Shown in pieces: positions 28,577 to 40,500 of a DNA stretch of 64,000 nt. Within the stretch, counting starts at the first letter, position 1, and the number at the start of each line of letters is the position of its first letter. The notes beneath the pieces were generated by a model. The model had not been told where the DNA came from and did not search any database. It was given only the letters and a program-made list of their open reading frames with translations. The DNA is taken from contig JABBOT010000007.1 of assembly GCA_016165875.1 (NCBI GenBank), positions 16,705,441 through 16,769,440 on the forward strand. The letters run 5' to 3'. The position numbers and the translations under genes were made by a program. This stretch comes from Acanthopleura granulata. Taxonomy: Eukaryota; Mollusca; Polyplacophora; Chitonida; Chitonidae.

Positions 28577-31500
28577 ATGGCGATCATCCCTGCGACTTAC
28601 AACATGTATGAGATGTTTCAGGCCGTTGTACAGGTAATTAAGCACCATTTCCTCTTGAAAATGACACGTGCACCGAGATTCGATCGTCATTCAGCGTTCC
28701 TGCTTAACTTTGCATATTTTTGACAGAACAGAAGCTTTGTTTCTGTGAGGTGTATTAGTCATGCACGACGCAACGGTTTTACAACAACAACGACATGCGG
28801 GGTGTGGTATGTTGACGTTTGCGTAACATAAATATGCAAGAGACGAAAAACGATTGAATTCAAACACAGAGATCCAAGCCTTGTTATTGAAGGGGGTCTT
28901 TCAACGGTTTGTAATGTTCATCATAGTCTGTTAAAATGGACGTAATTCAGCAAACTAAATGTCTTCCCTCATTTTTCTGATTATTCTGACATTTGCCTTG
29001 TTGGTTGAACCACAGGCGCCTGGCTTTTTTATGTGACGTTTTCCCTATTGTAGCAGTACTGCACCGTATGAAGTACAAAGGTGCTGAACGAAAACCTTAC
29101 TCCTGCCACAACACAATGGTCTGGAAATATTTAGCAGTGTACTTGTTATAATTAAAACATGTAACATTAAAACACCGTGCTGCCTCTGTGTCATTACGTG
29201 TTACATTGGCAACTCAGAAGATTTATGCCGCAGATTATAAACAGCTGATATATCCAAGCTCTCTGATGGCTCCATTTCTGAGAAGCTCAAAAGCATGGGT
29301 GCTGTCAGATCCCCAGTCGGCACTACAGCACTCCACACTTCAAATGAAGATAACTGAGTAACGAATTCACACAATTTCAAACAGGTTTACACATTGTGGA
29401 AAGAATTTTATAATATTTTTTAATGAACAGAACCTCAGTCATGAGCTGTCTTTTACTTTAACTTTAAAGAAACATGGTGCAGATTTAAACGCAAAGCTAA
29501 TTTGTGTGTCAGTTGAATCTTCAAAGGTGTCTTTTTCATTGAGGATTCTTACGAAATCACAGTTTAATGGCCATGTTGTCAGGAGTATTTTCGCCTAATC
29601 TGGGTTGCACAGGTGTAAGTGCCTTGATTCAACTCGGAATGTCAAAACTTCAGAATGGTGCCTATGTACACCGTGGAGTTGAACTACATGTATCCCTTTC
29701 CTGTTGTCATACATGAAAAATATTCTTGAGTAAGGTGCAAAGACTAACAAAATAAAGAAATAATTCCCCATCATCTAGAAAACCTGTCCCACTGACAATT
29801 TCTGCCTGAATCAACCTTGACTAAGTGCCATAATGATGTTGAAAGGTTTGATCTCCGGATGAAGAGCAAAGATATTAAACGCTAAGTGTATCATTCAGGT
29901 ATCATGCTGACTTGAAATTGGACATTTTAAACAAGTTGTAGACATGATAAATTGTTACATTTAGATGATAGGATTCTATTTCTTGAAAGTCCTTTTTTAA
30001 CCTTAGATTCCTTTGAACATTTGCACACTCACTCATGCCCGGCAATATGTTCTTGAGGCATTGCTAGCAAAATTTCAAGAGCCATTCAATCCAGTCCGTG
30101 TTTTGAATATTCACTGTGTTATTTAGGCACTGTATAATTTGTACTTGACAGGTTGGGATTTCATGTATCTTGCCGTTGTAAGGTCGCTTATTTGCAGGTT
30201 TTTTGCATTAAATCAGGTATTACCAAAGATGGTATTATATAACACCTCTTAGCCCTTACCACTAGGAGTTCGTAAAGCATGCATGTGAATATCAAGTAAT
30301 CAAAGCTGATGAAGTGAAGTACACGTAAAACTTAAGGAATTGTGATCATTCTTGAATCCCTGTTGAGGTAGCTTTCTGGTAGTGTTCATGCATCACATAA
30401 TGACAGATGTAAGCTATGTTAATACGTGTAAATTCCTGTGCTTTGTTCTTGTAGGCCCCAGCATATCATCTGATATTCGAAGCTCTGCTGATTGTATGGA
30501 TTATAAAACTGATTTTCTCCAAAAGCTACAGCCCAGCGAAGGAGATTTTAACAGAGAAGGTTGGTATGCTGGACTTGTGAAGTCCAAATGTTTACTGAAC
30601 TGAAAGAGGATATCTGTTTCTCTTTCCTGTCCTGATTACTATACTAGATGACAAAAGATTTATTAAGATGCATTTTTTCTGTTCATTCTCAGTAGGCCCC
30701 TGAGGTTGAAATATTTAAATATTGCCCTGTCCTGATTACTATACTAGATGACAAAAGATTTGTTAAGGTGCATTTTTCCGTGTTCATTCTCAGTAGGCCC
30801 CTGAGGTTGAAATATTTAAATATTGTCCTGTCCTGATTACTATACTAGATGACAAAAGATTTGTTAAGGTGCATTTTTCCGTGTTCATTCTCAGTAGGCC
30901 CCTGAGGTTGAAATATTTAAATATTGTCCTGTCCTGATTACTATACTAGATGACAAAAGATTTGTTAAGATGGATTTTTTCTGTTCATTCTCAGTAGGCC
31001 TCTGAGATTGAAATATTTAAATATTGTCCTGTCCTGATTACTATACTAGATGACAAAAGATTTGTTAAGATGGATTTTTTCTGTTCATTCTCAGTAGGCC
31101 TCTGAGATTGAAATATTTAAATATTTGCAAACTGAATATACATATAAGCGTTATGCCTGCATTAGTTATTCATCCAGCTAGAAGTTGTGAGTGCTTTTCC
31201 GTGTGAGGACTATGTTTTGACCGTGAATCTGTTGCAGGAGAAGGATGAGTTGATAGCAGAATGGACCCCTGAGCCTCTGGTGCCAGACACGCCCCCTGAC
31301 CACCCAGTCCTCCTAGCCATGGAGAGGAACATCATACATGGGTATGGCCGTCACTTTGGAGGATAAAACACATTCCACTTGCGCATGCTGAAATGCGACA
31401 AGCCTCTCTGTGATGTTGTATGTTTGATAGTAGCGAGACAATGAGATGTGAGGTTGTAGGTCATTAGGATGTGAGGCACTAAGGCATTGGCATGGAATGC

Positions 31501-34500
31501 ACATAAATGAATATGATTCAAGTACAAAGAAAACATGATTTCCGGGCTTGAATGATACAGTTGCTGATGACGACAACCTCAAATGCTACTGGTTTGGAGC
31601 ATGTATGTTCCTGATGTTGGGGATTACTTGTGCATTTTAATTTAGGTGGCACAACAATGATTGCTAGCCAAGACAATCGAGGTGGGCCTCAGCTGCTAAA
31701 TGACTCAAGTTCACACACTGGCGACGCCAACTGCTTAGCCTTGTGGTTAAGAGAGTCTGCCTCAAGGTTGGGAGATCTGGGATTTATCCCAGGTCGAGTT
31801 ATACCAAAGACTTTAACACACCCCTGAAACAAAGTCCAGGTGTGCTAATAACACTTCCCTGAAGTAATGAAGAGTCTGGGTACTGTGAATCTAGGTGTGC
31901 AAATCACACTCCTGGTCTTCTACAAAGGGTGCAATAATCACACTCCTGGTCTTCTACAAAGGGTGCGATAGTCACACTCCTGGTCTTCTACAAAGGGTGC
32001 AATAATCACACTCCTGGTCTTCTACAGAGGGTGCGATAGTCACACTCCTGGTCTTCTACAAAGGGTGCAATAATCACACTCCTGGTCTTCTACAGAGGGT
32101 GCGATAGTCACACTCCTGGTCTTCTACAAAGGGTGCAATAATCACACTTCTGGTCTTCTACAAAGGATGCGATAGTCACACTCCTGGTCTTCTACAAAGG
32201 GTGCAACAATCACACTCCTGGTCTTTTACAAAGGGTGTGATAGTCACACTCCTGGTCTTCTACAAAGGATGCGATAATCACACTCCTGGTCTTCTACAAA
32301 GGGTGTGATAATCACGCTCCTGGTCTTCTACAAAGGGTGCGATAATCACACTCCTGCTCTTCCACAAAGGGTGCGATAATCACACTTCTGCATACAAAGG
32401 ACTCCTCATCGCAGAAGAAGAAGAATTGTTGAGTAAGACATAAAACACAAGCATACATTAAGTATTCACACACATTCGGGATTTCTGTTGTTATTTTTTG
32501 TTCGACCAGGTTGGCAAGTGGACAATTTGCAAGTTATCTTTTAATTTTACCTGCCAAAAGGCTCCTAATGAAAAAAGGAATTTTCGAGCACCGCTGCTGC
32601 ATGTCATTACACATAGACATCTACAGGTTGACGATGAGGAATGTGCAACTTTGCAGGCTTTCATTTGAGCCTTTCTCGGCTCATAAGTTGTATCATTTCT
32701 TGTTACTTTACCTGTCTTCTCCAGGCGTGCTGGGAAATATGTGAACATCAGGAACAATGAATGTCTCAACATGGCCACCTTCAACTTTCTGGGTCTGGTC
32801 AATGACAAATCTGTGGAGGTAAGTACTGTCACAGGCAATATAACTGTGTGAAGTAATTACAGGTTATTGAATGAATACCGACATGTTGAGTAAGGGTGAA
32901 CAAGATTGCCAAAGCTGTAGCGCAACATGAACATTCTTAACGGCGAAGTGTCGTGTCTGTATGTAGCATGATTACCTGAACGTTAAGAGATGAATAAAAT
33001 CGGAAGTGTATAATAAGAAATTATTCCCTACTTGTTAAACTCTGTGGTAATTTTTTCTGTATTAAGATTTCATAGTGTCATTAATAGTTCTGTCTTTATA
33101 ATTTATCAGAGCAGTTTCAATTTTTAGGGCTATACAAACACTGATACAATGTATATGTTATGTATTGTTAATATGTGCTTCGACTGAGCTACTTTCTGGC
33201 AGGATATGTTTTGCTCTGTATTTGTTGTTGTTGTTGTCTTTTCAGGATGCAGCCGTGGAGGCCTTGAAGAAGTATGGGGTGGGCTCATGTGGTCCAAGGG
33301 GGTTTTATGGAACTATGGGTAAGATACTTGTGTAGTGGCACCATGAAAAAGTGTGTGAGATGCCAGGTTTCCATGGGAACCTTACCGTCAGTCTATCAAA
33401 TGGACTGGTCAAGACTTTGTCTCCAGTCTCCTTTTAAGCCTGCCTTACTCAGGAGCTTAAGACCAACTCAACTCATCTTTTTATTCAGGTCTGATGCCAG
33501 TCACCTGGAATTTTAGTTCAGTTGTTACGTGTATGTCGGTTCAGTCAAAGATCGTATGTCACGGGGCGACAGGGAGCGACTTCTTACGACCAGTTGAGCT
33601 GAGTTTAATCGAGTCGCGTCCTGAGCTCTTGTTTATACCGAGGTTTAGGCAAATCGCACATGAATCCTTGTTTATTATTTCATGTTTTGCTGATGATGTA
33701 TCAGAAGATCTAGCCACAGAATGATAATGAAATGTGGGGATTGTTCATCGCCTGCACTTGTTTCAAAAATATTGTGACATGAAACAAGGAATCAAGTGTT
33801 GTAGGCCTGCAGGTATCTTGATTCGTGCCTGTCTCTGGGTGCTTCTGGTGTCATGTTGTCAACAAGATATCTTCAAAACTAATGAAGTAAGACCATTCAA
33901 ATTTGGCACTCTTACCACTGTTGACATGGTTTGATTCATGTTTGTATTTGTTGGTTTAATGGTTTCTCTCATTTACCTGAAAGTCTCACATTTATGTTGA
34001 AATACATGTATATGTTATAACGACCTCATCTGTAGGATGAGGTAGTAAATTGAAATGATTAAATGTATTACATCAGTACTTTCTGTACTACAACACTAAT
34101 TGATGGAGTCTAGTGTCAAATATCAAGCACTTACATAAAAAGAGGATGGATGTTTTCAGGCCTTCATTTGTGGATGGTGTGCTCTTGTTTTCAGATGTTC
34201 ATCTGGAGCTAGAGGAGCGTCTAGCCAAGTATATGGGATGTGAGGAGGCCATTGTGTACTCTTACGGGTTTGCCACTATAGCCAGTGCCATCCCGGCATA
34301 CTCCAAACGAGGGGATGTGATATTCTGGTGAGGGACCTACTAAAACAAGTGCTCTTGGTGCGACCTCTCAACTCAGGAGTAGAAATTTTTGCGTTTTATA
34401 CATCACTGTTAAGCTGTTACAGTTGTTCTCCTGAAATATGGTAATCTTGTGACCAGTGACGGATATGATGGATGTGGAGTTATGAATAGGGGTTTGTCTG

Positions 34501-37500
34501 GTACCTGGCAAGGTTTCCTCCTCCAGTAATTACTGACAGCCACTAAACATTACACAGTATAAATTGAAGTACGCTTCTAGAAAGCGTAAAATACCAATAA
34601 AATCAAGCGATGAATAAAATTTTAATATCCGACTTACTTGAAAGCCGATTCGTAGGTTTACACTAGAAGGTTGAATGCTAATGCTAATGGATTAATGGCG
34701 CTAGTTTTGTAAGGCATCTCTTGGTCTGTCAGGCAAGGTTTCCTCCTCCAAAAAATTACTGACGGCTACTGAATATTAACTTATATGGTAAATATACAGT
34801 ATCCTTGTGGAAAGCATAAAATACCAATACAGATATAATTTTCATGCATCATTTTGGTATGGTTTTTAGCTGGTCTGTACTAAGTACAGATGAAGCTTAT
34901 GTCGTAACCTGAGTGTCAGCTTCGGCGTTGGCGTACAGTATCAGGGAAAGCAATGTGAAACAAAATGTTAGGGGTGGTATCTTAAAAAGTACTGTATATA
35001 TTGAACTCAGGGTTTGCACACATGCAGAGCAGAATAACACTAGAGGGATGTTCCATTGTTGATTCTGTGTGTGCATGTTAAATGTGTTAAATTACCGAAT
35101 TCCTGACTTAGTGCACTACATATTAGAATCTATCCCCTACAGGCGAGCTCTTTGGTAGTCTCGCTACCACATCTAAGTTAAAATTTCCAGCCAATCCATT
35201 TTTGTACAGAAAATCATCCTCATTGAATGGGCCTTCTGTTCGTGTTATTCCCCTCCCGTGGATCAGGGGCTAATTGCATAAAACTTTGTATGAATATTTC
35301 CTCTAAAAATGACAACATTTTATCGAGCTACAACACAAACATTGTAGTTTCATAAAAAAAAAACATTTAACTTTCATCAAGTTGTGTCCAGTTTGTTTTC
35401 ATCAAAGTGGATACTTGAACAGTTACACCAGTTCTCTGAATGTTATGATGACCCTTTGTTTCAGTGATGAAGGGGTATGCTTTGCCATACAGAAGGGGTT
35501 GGTTGCCTCCCGCAGCAAAATCTGTTACTTCAAACACAATGATATGCAGGACCTGGAGAGATTATTGAAGATTCAACAAGAGGATGATAGAAAGGTAATG
35601 ATATTTATATATGTACGTTGTTCATCCTTATGTGTATGTTATGTTTTGCACTTACGGAAATGTGATTGTCATATGGAAGTAGAATATAAATGTAGGGTTC
35701 GATTTAGAATTTTTTTCTTGACTGTTGACTAAATTTAAGATAAAATCTTTAGTGAAATCATATGAACACTGCATATATTACCAATTTCAAATTTTGGTTG
35801 ACCTGCAGTATTCAGTCTTTGGACAGGTTTTTGCCACACGGCAAATCTGTAAATCGAGTTGTGAAATATGATGTCAAAGGTGTTGGAATGCTATAGCAGT
35901 AGCATTTGCAACATTGAAGACAACAAAAAGGTACAATTCTTATGCTGCTGATAAATTTAGTGTTGCATCTGAAATTGTTTTGCCTGATAAATTTTAATAT
36001 TCTGCTTATGGTAATTTGCAGAATCCTCGGAAGGCCAAAGTGACAAGGAGATTTCTTGTTGTCGAAGGAATATATGCGAAGTCTGGCAGCATTTGTCCTC
36101 TCCCAAAACTGGTGAGATATCTTCTTTTATCCAACTCTTTCTTAAACTGATAGTAATTTGAATTTGTTTGTCTTTGTTTCAGTGGAATAAGGCCTCCAAA
36201 GTTTGATTTTGACAAAATTGCATATGTGGCTTCATTTTTTAGAACCTCAGATCAAGTTCGAATCAAGCTTTGTTTTCTCCCATTATTAATCAGGAAAGTA
36301 AACTGCTGGCAGATAATAACTGTTTATACTGCCTAATATCCAGGTGATAGGCAATACTTAAATCTGTATGATTTACAATATATCTATATGCGTATATCTA
36401 TGTATGTTTTCTTGTTTCAGATTGAATTCAAGTACAAGTATAAAGTCAGAATCTTCTTGGAAGAGAGTTTTTCATTTGGCGTTCTGGGAGCAACTGGAAA
36501 GGGCATTAGTGAACACTTCAATGTTCCTGTGAGTTTCTGCATATATACATCCCTGTTCTACTTCTGTGATGCTTGTCTTTCAGTCACTCAGACACAGGAA
36601 GAGTTGTTTCTATCCTGATTTACTACAGTCAATTTTCTGTATTTCCCTTCACCTGCAGGACATTGGTGACACTTTGACAACACTCCTATGGCAATTTGAG
36701 TGATCTTACATGAAGTTCATTGAAAATCATTTGCCTTTCACCCCTATGTCCTACAATTTTACAGTAGCTTGCTCTGCTGGTGAAAATTTGTTTGTAACAT
36801 GGCTCCACAAATACTTTTCCAAAGGCTGTTACTTGGCAGCACTCTGGATTCCTCTATCAATGAAACTGGTAGCATTTGGTTAAACATCATCAGGCAGTTA
36901 ACAACCTGCGGATGGTCGTGGGTTTCCCTCTGGGCTCTGCCAGGTTTCCTCCCACCATAATGTTGGCCGCCGTCGTATAAGTGAAATATTCTTGAGTACG
37001 GCGTAAAACAGTAATCAAATAAACAAATAAATAAATAAATCAGGCAGTTAATCAAAGCAGTCAAGTTTAGTGGCTTATTTCTCCTGAGCATGTGTTCTAC
37101 TGTTCAGCCCCAGCTCTGTGCATTCCTTTCCTTCCTACCCTTTTTTGTGTACTTTGAAGTTCAGCTGATTTTTGTATGACTGTTGTTCATGATTAAAGCC
37201 ATTTTATAAACAAGTAAGATTTTTGTTCTTTTTGATTTAACTTAAAAACTATCAGATGCCAGTAGTCATTGTACAGTGGAAGGAATACTGTATTGTTGGA
37301 CTTTGAGCAAATGCAACAACTATTTAAGGGTTAAATGTGGTTGATGTTCTGTGAAAATGGTACAGTGTTCATCTGTGGAAAGAATGCTGTATTGCTGTAC
37401 TTAGAACAAATGTACAAACTATTTAAGTTTAAATGATGTTCTGTACAAATTGTCAGACCTTGTTTCCCTGCTGTGTTTCTTTAACATGGCCATTCAGAGG

Positions 37501-40500
37501 CTGGTAGACCTTCTGCTGAGATGGCTACATGTACATGTGGAATAAGACATCTGTATGACCCAGGTCCCATTACCTAACTGTACTTTGTTCTCTGTCCATA
37601 CAGGTGTCTGACATAGATCTAATAGCCGCGTCTCTGGAGACAGCAATTAGCTCCATGGGGGGATTCTGCTGTGGCAAGAAGTATGTCGTAGATCATCAGG
37701 TAGGCGATTGCGAGTTGTGTTTTTGTTAATATAAAGTGAGTTCTAATTACAGTCTGTCTAGGTGCATGAAATAGAAGGTTTGGGGAAGTCAAGGGATTAG
37801 TAACGTATCCGCAGCAGGAAGTAATGTACAAGTGGGTGTTTGGTTTATGAGGGATGTACAGGCGTGGGAATTTTCCCACAGTTGGCTGATTTCAGACTGT
37901 GAAAAACAAAAGGCAACTGATATTGTGAGAACAGGTGATTGCTAATGTAATTTGGATGTAGAGCATGCTATTGTCATACTTTCCTGGCAAAATTTCAGAC
38001 TTTCTTCTGACCAAGAATTCCCATGCCTGGATGTACTTAAGAATCTTGTGACATCTGCCTGATTCCCCCAGGGTCATTGCAGAATGGGAGGAGTGCATTC
38101 TGTGTTTATACATGTGCACGTCTGCTGCGTATTACGGATGTTTCATTATAAACGTGTGTGTATAATTAAGGCCTGTCTCCATTCTGTTGCACATCAGGTA
38201 TCATATTTTGTGTTCCATACAGTAGCTCATTCCTGTAAATGACTTATGACGACGGTAACAAGAGCATTGCCCCAGTTACCTGTCTGTTAGCAATTCTTTG
38301 CTAACAGGCTCCCCTAATTGGTACAATGACAATATTACCAGGGTGTAAACTGCATTTACATTTTGTAAAGTTACGTTGCAATGTACAAAGTTGTTAGATC
38401 AAAGGACTCTTTCATAAACGTAGGGTTGATCAAGATGCAATTTCATGAAACTAAATAATTTTTTTTTGCTTAACTAAGCAATCAGTTAAAGTCCTCCTGA
38501 CTAAACTAGGTTCTGCTCTCAAAGCTTCGGATAAGCATCTCCCAGCCTCCACCCCTTGTATCTGTATGATTATGAGTACTCTGTATGACAGAGATTATCT
38601 GGCCAGGTCTGTTGTTCCTTGGCCGCAACCCCATCTTTTTATGTTTTACCTGTATGATTAGGTATGTATTACAGAGATTATTTGGCCGGGGCTATTGTTT
38701 CTCGGCCTCTACCTCAACCTTTCATGTTGTACCTTTGATTGTGTATGTATTACAGAGGTTATCTGGCCAAGTCTGTTGTTTCTCGGCTACTACCTCATCC
38801 CTTTACGTTGTACCTTTGATTGTGTATGTATTGCAGAGGTTATCTGGCCAGGGCTATTGTTTCTCGGCCTCTGCCCCACCCATGACTGTCTCAGCAGCTA
38901 TCCAGGCTCTCAATGTTATGGAGGAAAAGCCAGGTGAGATTCCTTTCTTATTGTTTACATGGCCATGTAAATTTGAAGAGCTTACCTTAAAGATGCTAGA
39001 TTCTTAAAAATTTGACTACGACGAGGAATTGTTTTCTGTGATTGGTCATATTTTTGTTGTAGGGAGTAAAAGGTTTGGACTCATTGTTTCAGTTTTGTTG
39101 TACTACTTTATAGGTGTAAGGAAATAATGTGAATCCATGTAGCTTATCAGAAAGGTATATATCAAAGGTATGCTTATCAAGTTAATGAAGTTATGGTGCA
39201 TGCTCATTGAAACCTGGGAACAGATATCGCATACACAGTGGGAAGATCTCATCAAAATAAATTTATGGTGAGTGAAAAGACCATTGAAAACTGTGTCTTC
39301 AAATGCCTTCATTGATCTTTTTCAGATTTTTTTCATCAAAATTAACACGGTCAAAAGGTTTGATTGTAGGGTGGGTTTTCTGGACCGTATTGACAATGTG
39401 GTTCCCCAGTGATGTCGCACAACTTTGTGTACACCTTTATATTCAGCTGGGAATAAAGCTCTTGTAAAGAGTACTCCTGCAATGTTTACCTGTGCATGGA
39501 AACGCTAATATGACATTAAATTTCTGCTTATGGGCCATAGAAAAGACAACATGACACCACTGGTGAACCACATTGTCTACATGTATATGGTCTATAAACC
39601 CACCATACAATGAAAACATTTGATTGCGTTTATTTTGGTGAGAAAAAATCTAAAAAATTTAGTGAAAGTATTTTCAGATGCAGTCTTTAATGGTCTTTTC
39701 AGTTTTACACGGTTTTTTACTTCAAGAAAAATTCAGAAATTTCTTTTATCATTTGTAATGGTCACATTTTTTTTCTTACATTGAGCTGCGCTTGCTGAGC
39801 TGGGCCTACTTTCACAAAGCTTTATACGTCAGTGTTTTGCAACTTTTTGTGCAAATAACATCACCATGTGGCTGTAAAACTTGTATGTTTCATAAACATT
39901 ATTTTTGAAAAAGTGGCTCCATAAGGGTAATGAATGCTAACATTGCATGTGTTACAGAGATGTTTGAGCAGCTGCGCGAGAACTGCAGGAAGGTGCATAA
40001 AGGCTTGTCTCAGATCCCCGGGATGAAGGTCGATGGGGTTACCGTATCCCCGATCAAACACCTGCGCCTGGTCGACCCCTCCCCAGAGAGGGACCTGGAC
40101 AACCACACCCTACAGCTCATTGTGGACAAGGCCATTGACCAGGGAGTGGCTTTTACCATGGCCCGCTACCTGGAGAAAGAGGAGTACAGGCTGCCGTCTC
40201 CGAGGTGTGTGGTCAAGGCTTTCTGTTGGGGGTTGGATTGGGGGGGCGTTATCAGGGTAGTGGTAGTCTGCTTAAATATGAGACGTTTGTACGCTACAAC
40301 ACGATCCTAGCTGAATGTCGTATTGCCTGTGGGACGGTCGTACCCTGCGTGATTCTGTTTAGTTGTTATTAAATACAACTGTCTGGACTTACGTATCAGT
40401 GGCTTTCAGTGTGCTTGTTTCTAACTGTGGTAAAGACTGGTTTTAGTACTGTAAACCCCTTGTTAGGCATATTTGGCATGGCGGAGTGCCATGCCGGCCC

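Noticed and set aside
31893..32398. Regular 34-bp repeats suggesting a CRISPR array
   Set aside because: Units are contiguous with no unique spacers, and the locus is an intron of an animal gene; it is a minisatellite.
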